The translations under genes were made by a program, and so were the position numbers. From NCBI RefSeq assembly GCF_003584105.1, contig NZ_QXFO01000008.1, positions 1 to 64,000 of the forward strand: a stretch of DNA of 64,000 nt, written 5' to 3'. Below the pieces are notes generated by a model that had not been told where the DNA came from, did no database searches, and saw only the letters and a program-made list of their open reading frames with translations. This stretch comes from Flagellimonas taeanensis. GTDB taxonomy: Bacteria; Bacteroidota; Bacteroidia; Flavobacteriales; Flavobacteriaceae. Position 1 is the stretch's first letter, and every line of letters begins with the position of its first letter. Of this stretch, positions 18,608 to 27,325 are shown one piece after another.

Positions 18608-19541
18608 CCACCACGGAAGGAAATACCCCCCTTGTGCCCATGTCCACAACGGTTTCTCCCAATAAAGGTTCGAATTTTCCATTGCCGTTGCCGTCCTCCC
18701 ATTCAAAACTGTTGTTGATGGATATGACCACTTCAATATTGATGTCTTCGGTTGCATTGGCGGGTATCACCAAGGCCGATGGAAATTGTCCAGTGACCAC
18801 GCATGAACCTTCAGGCACCGGAGAGGTATCGCTGATAGGATTGGGCACTGTGGTTTGAATAGCTTCTCCTTGGGTCAATTGGATAAAGGCAAAGCCTTGG
18901 ATGTTTCCTTTGGTCTCCAATCCAAAATACCCTTGGGCCTTATTCCCGTTCACCGTAACGGTTTGGTCTTCGAGAACGTAGCTCCCGATATAGGTGTTGT
19001 ACCCCAAAAAGGAAGCAACGATACCGTCCACATCAATATTATCGTCCACCCCTGCGGGCCAATCGGGAATCTCGGTCTCCGCTCCTTCTAGGTTATATAT
19101 AATTTCATACTTCTGATACCCAACCGAAGCCCTAAAGTATTCATAGCTGCCTGCTTTGACATAACTCAATGGCACACTTAGGGTATTGATCTCTTCATTA
19201 AAAAACACCTCGCTATCAAAATCTATGGCGAGTGCTCCCCCGCTTCCCGTGGTTGCAGTGGAAGTAATGGTCACTCCATCATCATAGGGTGTAAATTGAT
19301 CAGGGTATAAGCCAATAAAGTGCAATCCCAGGACCTTAAAATCGGGGCTTTGGGCAGCATTTCCTTCGGGAACGGATGCTGGATTGCCCAGATTGTCCAA
19401 ACGTTCTGCCTCCACATCCATTATAAAAGTGATGTTCAATCGTGGTACTTCTTCCCCTGGGTTTCCAGTTGATGGATCATCGGAACAGGAAAGCAGCGAA
19501 ATTCCCATCAACACGGAAAATAGCAAGCTTGTTCGTTTCAT
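18603..19541 (-). CDS. Predicted lipoprotein of unknown function
   Basis: 312 aa. The signal peptide ends in a lipobox, MGISLLSCSDD (Cys about 19). The mature part is acidic and beta-rich, with a calcium-loop-like DGNGNGKFEP near residue 285. No family recognised. The Asp/Ser-rich linker after the Cys (SDDPSTGNPGEE) is typical of flavobacterial surface lipoproteins. Its stop overlaps the relic of the arsS 3' end on the other strand, so arsS may once have ended here convergently. Confidence 0.8.
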   Translation of the reverse strand: MKRTSLLFSVLMGISLLSCSDDPSTGNPGEEVPRLNITFIMDVEAERLDNLGNPASVPEGNAAQSPDFKVLGLHFIGLYPDQFTPYDDGVTITSTATTGSGGALAIDFDSEVFFNEEINTLSVPLSYVKAGSYEYFRASVGYQKYEIIYNLEGAETEIPDWPAGVDDNIDVDGIVASFLGYNTYIGSYVLEDQTVTVNGNKAQGYFGLETKGNIQGFAFIQLTQGEAIQTTVPNPISDTSPVPEGSCVVTGQFPSALVIPANATEDINIEVVISINNSFEWEDGNGNGKFEPLLGETVVDMGTRGVFPSVVD

Positions 19542-19940
19542 AGTTTGTTTTTTATGTGACTTGGGTTTTTATCATCCTAAACGGACAGTGTAAGTTAAGA
19601 TATTTGACGTAACCAACAATATACAAAGCATTTGGAATTTTGCGTATCGGTTAATCTTGTTAGGATGCCCTATTACTTTACAATCGTCAGCTTTGAAAAT
19701 TTCCCAGCCTTACTTATGACGGATGTTTTCTTCTCGAGTAACGGCAGTTTGTGCTTCCTTTTGTCCTAAAAAACATTCCTTAAACCGACCCACAAGTCGG
19801 TTTGATTCTGGAGTTGGGCGGTAGTTGGTCGATCTTCCAACATTTTACCGATTTTTCGTACCGCTACGTCCTTAATTCTTTGGGTTGGTCACTTTCCGTG
19901 GAATCTTTGCTACAGACCGAACAGTCCAAACCCAAGTCTT
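19542..19940. other. 399-bp divergent regulatory gap
   Basis: The gap lies between the minus-strand lipoprotein gene and the plus-strand TetR gene. It contains operator-like site C (19782-19803), the arsS-tail-like segment (19809-19827), and a weak half-matching site ACAGACCGAACAGTC at 19912-19926, just before the TetR start. No gene was seen in it. Confidence 0.6.
19782..19803. promoter_or_regulatory. Operator-like palindrome, site C (TetR gene)
   Basis: AAACCGAC and GTCGGTTT are perfect 8-bp inverted arms separated by CCACAA, 138 bp before the TetR start codon. The core CGACCC-N4-GTCGG matches sites A, B and D before the arsenosugar genes, which suggests autoregulation plus control of that operon. 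Confidence 0.65.
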
Positions 19941-20558
19941 ATGGAAATGACCCTCAAACGAAGAGAAACCATGCACCGCCTCTGTGGAAAAGGCCTAGAG
20001 ATCTTCCATGCAAAAGGCTATTACAATACCAGTCTGGACGATATTTTGAATGAACTCTCCCTCTCCAAGGGTGCTTTTTACCATCACTTCAGATCGAAGG
20101 AGGACTATTTCATCAATATTGTACAGAATCTCATTGTGCAAAAGGTGTATGCCCTGCTGATAGAGCCCCTTAATACCAACGAAAACCCCTTGCCGGTCAT
20201 CATCGAGAGTTTGGAGAACGCCTTGGACCCCGGTAAGAAGAACGAAATGGCCTACGGGTTCATGCTGAACGATTTTTTGACCGAATTCAACAAGCGGAAC
20301 GAGGAGATCAGCGGACAGCTCAAGGAAATCCTCAATGTCTGGGAGGTTAATTTGGTGTCTTTATTGAAAAAAGGGAAGTTGGACGGCCATATTGCCCGCC
20401 ATGTGGACTGCGAAGGGGTCGCTACCTATGTAATTGCTTCCTATCTGGGCATGCGCTCCTTATTAATGGACAGTTCCAACAAGCAATTGAGGTACCAGTA
20501 CATCCAACAGTTAAAGCAATACTTTAAATCCATTGCTTCACACCACGTTGCGGCCTAA
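19941..20558 (+). CDS. TetR/AcrR family transcriptional regulator
   Basis: 205 aa. The N-terminal HTH (residues about 8-55) has the family pattern: GLEIFHAKGYYNTSLDDILNEL, then the recognition helix LSKGAFYHHFRSKEDYF. The C-terminal part is the helical ligand domain, similar in layout to TetR_C families with a final YIQQLKQYFKSI helix. Sites of one palindrome type lie before this gene and before the arsenosugar operon 4 kb away; this is the evidence for its target. It ends 4 bp into the convergent heptosyltransferase gene. Confidence 0.92.
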   Translation: MEMTLKRRETMHRLCGKGLEIFHAKGYYNTSLDDILNELSLSKGAFYHHFRSKEDYFINIVQNLIVQKVYALLIEPLNTNENPLPVIIESLENALDPGKKNEMAYGFMLNDFLTEFNKRNEEISGQLKEILNVWEVNLVSLLKKGKLDGHIARHVDCEGVATYVIASYLGMRSLLMDSSNKQLRYQYIQQLKQYFKSIASHHVAA

Positions 20559-21604
20559 GCTTCCAAAATCGTCAACAGCTTGTCCACTATGCGTTGTGGA
20601 GGGATAGTTTCCATGGCCGATTCGTAACCTTTGGGCATTTTGTTTCCATAGACCGAAGTGGGAATCAGCGGATAGGTTTCCCTGTCAGCCAACAGTGCAT
20701 TTTCCATGGGCTGGGCAAAAGGGTAAAATCCTGCAAAAGGATGTGTGACCCCCCAAATCGTGACCACGGGAATGCCATAATTTGCCGCCAAATGGGCATT
20801 GCCACTGTCCATGGACAACATGATATCCAAGTTGGAAATCAGCTCCAATTCCTCTGAGAGAGTCAGCTTGCCTGCCATGCAGAGCGCGTTTTCATGGGCG
20901 GCCGCCACGTTTTCCAACACAGTGACCTCCTTGGTTCCTCCTCCGAACAACAATATTTTACACTTATTGGTATTGTTTAGTTCCAAGATGACCTTATCCA
21001 TGAGCTCTAAAGGGTACATTTTGCCCTCATGTGCCGCAAATGGTGCCACGCCGACCCATTTTTTGGTATCCTGTGCCACCAAACGCAATACTTTTTCCGA
21101 TAATGGTAACCGTGGTAAGGGTTTAGCTTCGGAGATGTCGATGGGGTACCCCAATTGGGCCAAAACATCGGCATAGCGTTCGTGTGTGGTCCTCAACGGT
21201 TGGAAAACTTTGTTCCGACTTCGGGTCAGTGCCTTTTTTTCCTTTCTTCCCTTGTCTATCTGCACAAAAGGGATTCTTTCAAAAGCGAAGTATTTTTTGA
21301 GTATCCTGCTGCGTAGCACATTGTGAAGGTCGGCCACGGCATCGAACTGCAAGGGTTTCAATTCTTGGTAGAGCCGCCAGAGTCCCATCAAGCCCTTATG
21401 GCGTTTTTTTACATCGGCCTCCAGCACGGTGACCCTTTCCAAACCATCAAATATGGGCATGAAGGGTTTTTTGGTGAGCACTGTGATATGAAGGTGTGGG
21501 TATTTTTGGGTCAGTCCATTGATGATCGGGACCGTCATGGCCACATCGCCCATGGCCGATAAGCGAATCAACAAAATCCGGGTGATGTTACCCTTTTTGT
21601 CCAC
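20555..21604 (-). CDS. Glycosyltransferase family 9 (heptosyltransferase-like)
   Basis: 349 aa, GT-B fold. The N-terminal RILLIRLSAMGDVAMTVP and the C-terminal MDSGNAHLAANYGIPVVTIWG are the hallmarks of family 9, which transfers ADP-heptose or related sugars to the LPS inner core. Acts at the inner face of the cytoplasmic membrane. It overlaps the upstream DUF4254 gene by 17 bp, so the two are translated together. Confidence 0.9.
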   Translation of the reverse strand: MDKKGNITRILLIRLSAMGDVAMTVPIINGLTQKYPHLHITVLTKKPFMPIFDGLERVTVLEADVKKRHKGLMGLWRLYQELKPLQFDAVADLHNVLRSRILKKYFAFERIPFVQIDKGRKEKKALTRSRNKVFQPLRTTHERYADVLAQLGYPIDISEAKPLPRLPLSEKVLRLVAQDTKKWVGVAPFAAHEGKMYPLELMDKVILELNNTNKCKILLFGGGTKEVTVLENVAAAHENALCMAGKLTLSEELELISNLDIMLSMDSGNAHLAANYGIPVVTIWGVTHPFAGFYPFAQPMENALLADRETYPLIPTSVYGNKMPKGYESAMETIPPQRIVDKLLTILEA

Positions 21605-22193
21605 GGAGCACTGGGTTGAGTTCCTCGTCGTTGTACATTTTCATCTGTTTGTAGACCTTCATGTACTTGTTGCCCATTTCAATATCGTCCAACAATTGGT
21701 CAATGGCGGCGGAAAGGTCCTTTTTCTGTTCCAATAGCACGGCCAGTTTGTCCGCACATTTTTGGATGTGTTCCGGTGAGGCATCGCTGCGGTTCACCTC
21801 TTCCTGCATGTGATAGATCTTCAGGGCCAAAATGGAAAGCCTATCAATGGCCCAAGCGGGGCTTTCGGTATTGATGGTAGCTGTTTCCAAGGGCTGTACC
21901 GATTGGTATTTGCCCAGAAAGTAGCTGTCAATGTATTCCACGAGGTCGGTGCGGTCCTGATTGCTGGCATCTATTTTGCGTTTCAGGTCCAGCGCATCCA
22001 CAGGGTCGATCTCGGGGTCACGGATGATGTCCTCATAATGCCACTGCACGGTGTCTATCCAGTTTTTTCGATACAAGAGGTGCTCTATCTTATCCTTTGG
22101 ATAAGGGTTCGTAAATTCTTGGTACACGTCGTCCTTTATGTGGTAGGTGTCTATACTTTTTTGGAAGATCCCAAAGGCAAAATCGCTGAACAT
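21588..22193 (-). CDS. DUF4254 family protein
   Basis: 201-aa, all-helical soluble protein beginning MFSDFAFGIFQKSIDTYHI. The W-H-Y-E-D motif (DTVQWHYEDIIRDPEIDP) and the LKRKIDASNQDRTDLVEYID stretch are what I know of DUF4254, a family found next to family 9 glycosyltransferases in Bacteroidetes. Its function is unknown; the fixed pairing points to LPS core synthesis. A TATCTTTGCGC -7-like element lies at 22210-22217 on the minus strand, just upstream of the start. Confidence 0.85.
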   Translation of the reverse strand: MFSDFAFGIFQKSIDTYHIKDDVYQEFTNPYPKDKIEHLLYRKNWIDTVQWHYEDIIRDPEIDPVDALDLKRKIDASNQDRTDLVEYIDSYFLGKYQSVQPLETATINTESPAWAIDRLSILALKIYHMQEEVNRSDASPEHIQKCADKLAVLLEQKKDLSAAIDQLLDDIEMGNKYMKVYKQMKMYNDEELNPVLRGQKG

Positions 22194-22229
22194 GGCGCAT
22201 CATTTTGCGCAAAGATATTGCTTTATGGA

Positions 22230-23162
22230 TTAATCGTTGATCTGGAGCACAAAAAGCAACAGGGACACTACGGTGAAAAGAATCAGCACGATCTCGCGGC
22301 GCTTGGGTTTTTTCATCGCCTCAAAATAATTGGCCATAAAGACGGATGCGGGGAAAAAGGTGATCAGAACGGGTGATTCGTCCGCCGGGGTAAGGAGCGT
22401 TATGACCACGCCCAGAACAAAGGCCAAAAAAATGACCCGGAGCTGCAGTAGCTTGCCCCCTCCCACGTTCCGCAACCTCAAGAAAACCACAAAGGCCACC
22501 ACCAAAACAAAAAGGATATAGACCAGGGCCTTGACATTCAATACCTCAAAAAAGGAATCCGTTCTGAAAATCCCAAGTGAAAATTGATAGTGTTCCTGAA
22601 AAAAATCCAAGGAATCGTTCAGCTTCAAAATGGTGAAGGTCAGGATAAAGATGGTGGCCACCCCCACCAAGGGCACCAGCCAATTCTTGAACGTTTTCCG
22701 ATCATACAAATTGATGACCACAAAGACCAAGAGCAAAAAAACGAGGGCCCAATCGTAGAAAAGGCTCGCCACAGCTATCAAAAGTGATGCATCAAAAATC
22801 TTGTGCTTTACGTTCCTTATGGATTTGATGGACAACAGCCGCCAAAGGGCCAAGAGTAAAAAAAAGTTAGTGAAAATGGCATTTTTTAATTGCAGGTTCT
22901 CCGAAAAGGCAGTCACCAAGAGTACAAAAAAGAGGATGGTATAGGAGTTGAAGTCCGTGATTTTTTCCGTCCTCACCATCTGGTTGATGATGAAAATGCC
23001 CAACAGCAATGTCACAAAGGTCAAGAGTTCGATGGGGACTACATCGTTGATCTTTTGCTCGCCGAGCCCCAGAAAAACATTGGTGAAATAAAAAAGGAAC
23101 AAAAAGATGGCAAGGACAATGTAGTTTATGGGCTTTGTTTTTCCGAAAAAACTTGAAATCAT
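22230..23162 (-). CDS. DUF6427 family membrane protein
   Basis: 310 aa with about eight to nine membrane helices over the whole length, starting MISSFFGKTKPINYIVLAIFLFLFYF. This start fits DUF6427, a Bacteroidetes family of unknown function (assignment from memory). Its gene is divergent from the DUF6341 gene, whose -33 box lies inside the first codons of this one. Confidence 0.8.
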   Translation of the reverse strand: MISSFFGKTKPINYIVLAIFLFLFYFTNVFLGLGEQKINDVVPIELLTFVTLLLGIFIINQMVRTEKITDFNSYTILFFVLLVTAFSENLQLKNAIFTNFFLLLALWRLLSIKSIRNVKHKIFDASLLIAVASLFYDWALVFLLLVFVVINLYDRKTFKNWLVPLVGVATIFILTFTILKLNDSLDFFQEHYQFSLGIFRTDSFFEVLNVKALVYILFVLVVAFVVFLRLRNVGGGKLLQLRVIFLAFVLGVVITLLTPADESPVLITFFPASVFMANYFEAMKKPKRREIVLILFTVVSLLLFVLQIND

Positions 23163-23182
23163 CCTTTCTTTTGCTACTTTTG
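23153..23182 (+). promoter_or_regulatory. Bacteroidetes-type promoter for the DUF6341 gene
   Basis: TTG (23153-23155), a 19-bp spacer and TACTTTTG (23175-23182) match the -33 / -7 consensus TTG-N19-TAnnTTTG exactly. The transcription start would be near 23188, about 14 nt before the ATG at 23202. It is the clearest promoter in the window. Confidence 0.7.
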
Positions 23183-23201
23183 TAGCGTAAATATAGCCAA
23201 G

Positions 23202-23423
23202 ATGAGCAAGTTTTTTTATGGTATTGAGGACTTATTTGTAAACTACCTTTTTGCCCCTTTGGATTTTTTCCGTTTCATGCACAGCTGGTGGGGTGCCAAC
23301 ACCATCAACTGGATCTTTTCCATCATCGGCTTCATCGCCATGGTCTATTGGATGAAACAGTTGAAGATTTTTAACGACAACAACGAGGAGGATAAGAGCA
23401 TCAGCTCACACTCTTATCTATAG
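23202..23423 (+). CDS. DUF6341 family small membrane protein
   Basis: 73 aa. MSKFFYGIEDLFVNYLFAP is the typical start; one membrane helix (about 40-58, NWIFSIIGFIAMVYWMKQL) precedes a charged tail ending in Ser/His residues. Older annotations of this family as uracil phosphoribosyltransferase have no basis in the sequence. Function unknown. It ends 6 bp into the convergent purD gene and has a clear promoter of its own. Confidence 0.85.
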   Translation: MSKFFYGIEDLFVNYLFAPLDFFRFMHSWWGANTINWIFSIIGFIAMVYWMKQLKIFNDNNEEDKSISSHSYL

Positions 23424-24689
23424 ATCGAATCCTAGGTCTTTTCTGAAGTACATCCCATCAAAATGGATCTTTTCCATGTTTTGATAGGATTTTTGCAACG
23501 CATCCTTAAAATCCTTTCCAAAGGAAGTGACCGCGATGACGCGTCCGCCGTTGGTGACCACTTTTCCATCGGACAGCTTGGTGCCTGCATGGAACACGAT
23601 GGAGCCTTCCACGTTTTCGGTCCCCGTAATCTGTTTTCCCTTTTCGTAGGCTTCGGGATATCCGCCTGAAACGGCCATTACCGTTGTGGCTGCCCTTTCA
23701 TCGATTTGTAGGTCCACCTGGTCCAATGAGCCGTTGGCCATGGCCAAAAGTATCTCTACCAAGTCGCTCTTCAGCCTTGGGATCACCACTTCGGTCTCGG
23801 GATCGCCCATCCGGACGTTGTATTCGATCACTTTAGGCTCTCCCTTGACTTTGATCAAGCCGATGAAGATGAACCCCACATAGGGCAAATTATCCTTTTT
23901 AAGGCCCTCTACCGTCGGTTTTACGATTCTGGCCTCCACCATATCCATAAAAGCCGAATCGGCAAATGGAACCGGGGAAATAGCTCCCATGCCGCCCGTG
24001 TTGAGTCCGGTGTCACCCTCACCGATACGTTTGTAGTCCTTCGCGGTGGGCAAAATCTTATAGTTAGAACCGTCTGTCAACACAAAACAGCTCAATTCGA
24101 TGCCGTCCAAGAACTCTTCAATCACCACTGTGGCACTGGCAGAACCGAATTTGGAATCCAACAGCATCGACTTCAATTCAGCCTTCGCTTCGTCCAAATC
24201 CTGAAGGATCAACACACCCTTGCCCGCGGCCAATCCATCCGCTTTGAGTACATAGGGTGGCTCCAGTGTTTCCAGAAAGGCATAGCCCGCTTCCACCGAA
24301 TCCGACGTGAAGCTTTCATAGGCAGCCGTAGGGATTTGGTGCCGCATCATAAACTCCTTTGCAAACTCCTTGCTCCCCTCGAGGGCCGCCGCTGCTTTTT
24401 GGGGTCCGATCACGGGAACATCCTTTATTGCTGAGTCGTTCAGGAAAAAATCATGTACTCCATTCACCAAGGGGTCTTCCGGTCCCACTACCACCAAATC
24501 GATTTGCTCTTTGAGCACGAGCTCTTTTATGGCGGCAAAATCATTCACCCCCACCTCAACATTGGTGGCGATTTCGGATGTGCCTGCATTACCTGGGGCT
24601 ACAAAAAGGTTTGCTGTTTTGGGGCTTTGTGAGATTTTAAGGGCCAAGGCGTGTTCTCTTCCGCCAGATCCCAGGACCAGAATGTTCAT
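23418..24689 (-). CDS. purD: Phosphoribosylamine-glycine ligase (GAR synthetase)
   Basis: Second step of purine synthesis: joins glycine to phosphoribosylamine with ATP. 423 aa from the Met at 24689 (MNILVLGSGGREHALA); six further codons upstream are open but would spoil the canonical start. It is an ATP-grasp enzyme: N domain 1-100, ATP-binding part with YVLKADGLAAGKGV, DTGLNTGGMGAISPVPF, and the metal-binding YNVRMGDPETEVV. Single gene. A TATTTTTG -7-like box lies at 24705-24712 on the minus strand. Confidence 0.97.
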   Translation of the reverse strand: MNILVLGSGGREHALALKISQSPKTANLFVAPGNAGTSEIATNVEVGVNDFAAIKELVLKEQIDLVVVGPEDPLVNGVHDFFLNDSAIKDVPVIGPQKAAAALEGSKEFAKEFMMRHQIPTAAYESFTSDSVEAGYAFLETLEPPYVLKADGLAAGKGVLILQDLDEAKAELKSMLLDSKFGSASATVVIEEFLDGIELSCFVLTDGSNYKILPTAKDYKRIGEGDTGLNTGGMGAISPVPFADSAFMDMVEARIVKPTVEGLKKDNLPYVGFIFIGLIKVKGEPKVIEYNVRMGDPETEVVIPRLKSDLVEILLAMANGSLDQVDLQIDERAATTVMAVSGGYPEAYEKGKQITGTENVEGSIVFHAGTKLSDGKVVTNGGRVIAVTSFGKDFKDALQKSYQNMEKIHFDGMYFRKDLGFDL

Positions 24690-24957
24690 GAATCGATGTT
24701 TTGGCAAAAATAACCCAATTCAATTTGAATTGAGGCCCAAAGTGATTTTTCAGGGAGAATTTCAAAAATATTTGGGAAAGCATTTGACACGAATTGCACG
24801 AATCAGCACGAATTTATCCCCTATATAGTTGATGTTTTAAGCGAATGAAAAACTCATGCCTGTTGTGGTTCTAGATTTAATTTTGACAGGTCGAGGATTT
24901 TTCGAAAGAAAAATTGTATCGAGAACCCGAACTTCGAATGACCCGATTGACTTGCCT
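24690..24957. other. Gap between purD and the UDP-xylose synthase gene
   Basis: 268 bp without a credible gene. It holds the purD promoter region, copy 2 of the interspersed repeat (24783-24816) and about 140 bp of unassigned sequence before the 3' end of the polysaccharide locus. Confidence 0.55.
24783..24816. repeat. Short interspersed repeat, copy 2
   Basis: TTTGACACGAATTGCACGAA followed by TCAGCACGAATTTA contains three CACGAAT(T) units spaced about 10 and 13 bp apart. Related to copies at 14055 and 57221. Confidence 0.65.
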
Positions 24958-25929
24958 TTAGGGCAAAAAGTCCCTGTGTGCTTCCCATAGTTGGTCGTGT
25001 GGAAGGGATTTAAAGTAATCATATACTTTTTTGAGCCCTTCGGAGCGGTGTACCTTGGGTTCCCATCCCAAAATTTCCTTGGCACGTGTGATGTCGGGCT
25101 GTCGTTGCAGGGGGTCATCCTGCGGTAAAGGCTTGAAGACAATTTTTTGGTCCGTCCCTGTAAGTTTGATAATCTCCTCAGCAAATTCGAGGATGGTGGT
25201 CTCATCCGGGTTGCCTATGTTGATGGGTTCCACATAATCGCTCATCAACAAGCGATAGATTCCTTCAATCTGATCATCGATATAGGTGAAGGATCGGGTC
25301 TGGGAGCCGTCGCCAAAAACCGTCAGATCTTCGCCTCGTAAGGCCTGACCCATGAAGGCGGGTACCACACGCCCGTCGTTCAACCGCATGCGGGAACCGT
25401 AGGTGTTGAAAATCCGAACAATGCGGGTATCCAGTCCATGGTGCCTGTGGTAGGCCATGGTGATGGACTCCATAAAGCGTTTGGCCTCATCATACACTCC
25501 TCTGGGTCCGATCGGACTCACGTTGCCGTAATAGTCCTCGTTCTGTGGATGTACCAAGGGATCACCGTACACCTCGGAGGTGGAAGCCACCAAAATCCTT
25601 GCTTTATGGTCCCTTGCCAGCCCCAAAAGGTTCAGCGTGCCCAAAGAACCTACCTTGAGGGTTTCAATGGGAATTTTTAAGTAATCGATGGGGCTTGCGG
25701 GTGAGGCAAAGTGGAGGATATAGTCGATTTTACCGGGCACGTGCACAAACTTGGACACGTCGTGGTGGTAAAAATCGAACCGGTCCAAGTGGAACAGGTG
25801 CTCTATGTTTCTGAGGTCGCCCGTGATAAGGTTGTCCATCCCGATGACATGGTGGCCTTCGGCAATGAACCGGTCACAAAGGTGCGATCCCAAAAATCCT
25901 GCTGCTCCGGTGATGAGTGTTTTTTTCAT
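24958..25929 (-). CDS. UDP-glucuronate decarboxylase (UDP-xylose synthase)
   Basis: 323-aa short-chain dehydrogenase of the UXS type; it converts UDP-glucuronate to UDP-xylose, a sugar donor for the surface polysaccharide. NAD-binding [10 protein letters not shown] (8-17), the catalytic Glu119 in STSEVYG, and the Tyr146-x3-Lys150 pair in GVYDEAKR are present, as is the [19 protein letters not shown] stretch. Last gene of the polysaccharide locus, 6 bp after the initiating sugar transferase. No UDP-glucose dehydrogenase is in the window. Confidence 0.92.
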   Translation of the reverse strand: MKKTLITGAAGFLGSHLCDRFIAEGHHVIGMDNLITGDLRNIEHLFHLDRFDFYHHDVSKFVHVPGKIDYILHFASPASPIDYLKIPIETLKVGSLGTLNLLGLARDHKARILVASTSEVYGDPLVHPQNEDYYGNVSPIGPRGVYDEAKRFMESITMAYHRHHGLDTRIVRIFNTYGSRMRLNDGRVVPAFMGQALRGEDLTVFGDGSQTRSFTYIDDQIEGIYRLLMSDYVEPINIGNPDETTILEFAEEIIKLTGTDQKIVFKPLPQDDPLQRQPDITRAKEILGWEPKVHRSEGLKKVYDYFKSLPHDQLWEAHRDFLP

Positions 25930-25935
25930 AATGGC

Positions 25936-27288
25936 TTAATACGCTTTTGCTTCGCCTTTGATCGCGTTGAGCACGGTTTGTACGATAATCTTTATATCGA
26001 GGAACATGGACCAGTTTTCGATGTAAAAGATATCAAACTTGATACGGTTCTGAATGTCATTTTCGGTTTCAATCTCACCTCTGTACCCCCTTACCTGTGC
26101 CAATCCCGTGATCCCTGGTTTCACAAAATGCCGGACCATGTATTTGTCCACACTGGTCGCATATTCGTTAGTGTGCTTTACCATATGGGGCCTTGGCCCT
26201 ACAACCGACATGGTTCCGAACAATACATTGTAAAACTGGGGGAGTTCGTCAATACTGGTTTTTCTGATGAACTTCCCGATTTTCGTGATCCGCATGTCAT
26301 TCTTTGTGGCCTGTATGTCATCGGCATTGTTGTTAGGGGCCATAGATCGGAACTTGTAACAGTAAAACTCCCTATTGTCTATTCCGTTCCTGGTCTGTCT
26401 GAAAAAAACCGGGCCTTTGGATTCCAAAGTAATCAAAAGGGCCAACAAAGGGGTCAACCACGAGAGGATTCCCAATATCACAATCAGGGAAAAGACAATG
26501 TCAAAGGTCCTTTTCAAAAAAGCGTTTATGGAATCGTCCAATGGGATATCCCGTAGCGAAAGGACAGGGATGTAATCGTAATATTCAAACTTGAGTTTTT
26601 TGGAAAAGATGTTTTTGTTGTCCGGTATAAACTTGAGGGTCTTTAGGTTGTTGTCCGCAAAGTTGATGAATTGTGAGATTTCCTCGTTCTTCAACTCTGA
26701 GACCGAGCAGTAGATTTCATCAATGTTGTTTTCAAGAATATAATCGAAGCAGTACTGTATTTGAAACCCCACTGATTTGGGTGAAAACTGTTTTAGAAAA
26801 TTATAACCATATTCCCTTCTTTCGGTGAAAACCATTCGCAACTGATCGGTCTTCTTGTTTTTGCCAATAATGACGACGTTCCTCAAATTGCCCTTGACCC
26901 TTTCCCTGTATTCCATCAACAGGAAATAGCTAAGCAATTTCATTATTGAAATTATGGCAAGGACAAAAATGAAATATTCCCCCAGAGCCAATCTACTTAT
27001 GACGGGCTGCTTAAAAAAGCCGATAAAGGCATATAGGGTCAAAAAGAAAAAAGCAAACTGAACAAAAATCAACCTCACAATATAGGTCACCTTGGAAAAC
27101 CTATATATGGTGTAAAATTCATTCTTTATCGAAATTACAATCCATACTATCGTAATATATGCATGAATCAATAAAGGTGTTTGGAAGTTGATAGGCAATA
27201 GATATAGGAACACATTTAGAACGGCCAAATCAATTACATATGAAATGGGTGTGATGATGTTTGAATATCTATGTTGTTTGAAAAACAT
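25936..27288 (-). CDS. Initiating undecaprenyl-phosphate sugar phosphotransferase
   Basis: 450 aa. Four to five N-terminal membrane helices (15-125), a CoA-binding-like middle part, and a C-terminal phosphoglycosyltransferase domain beginning KRTFDIVFSLIVILGI, with FYCYKFRSM and SIDELPQFYNVLFGTMSVVGPRPH. It moves a sugar phosphate (glucose or galactose type) from UDP-sugar onto undecaprenyl phosphate and so starts repeat-unit assembly at the cytoplasmic membrane. WcaJ/WbaP-like layout. Confidence 0.93.
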   Translation of the reverse strand: MFFKQHRYSNIITPISYVIDLAVLNVFLYLLPINFQTPLLIHAYITIVWIVISIKNEFYTIYRFSKVTYIVRLIFVQFAFFFLTLYAFIGFFKQPVISRLALGEYFIFVLAIISIMKLLSYFLLMEYRERVKGNLRNVVIIGKNKKTDQLRMVFTERREYGYNFLKQFSPKSVGFQIQYCFDYILENNIDEIYCSVSELKNEEISQFINFADNNLKTLKFIPDNKNIFSKKLKFEYYDYIPVLSLRDIPLDDSINAFLKRTFDIVFSLIVILGILSWLTPLLALLITLESKGPVFFRQTRNGIDNREFYCYKFRSMAPNNNADDIQATKNDMRITKIGKFIRKTSIDELPQFYNVLFGTMSVVGPRPHMVKHTNEYATSVDKYMVRHFVKPGITGLAQVRGYRGEIETENDIQNRIKFDIFYIENWSMFLDIKIIVQTVLNAIKGEAKAY

Positions 27289-27325
27289 TTGAAAATGGTT
27301 GTGCCGTCACGAAGTTTCAAAGGTA

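Noticed and set aside
23202..23423. Uracil phosphoribosyltransferase label for the 73-aa protein
   Set aside because: It is far too short and has a membrane helix; no PRPP-binding motif is present.
25081..25745. CACGTG sites at about 25083 and 25739, and at 37799, as further parS sites
   Set aside because: Their flanks (e.g. GGGCACGTGCAC, GGCACGTGGC) do not match TGTTNCACGTGNAACA; all are in coding sequence.
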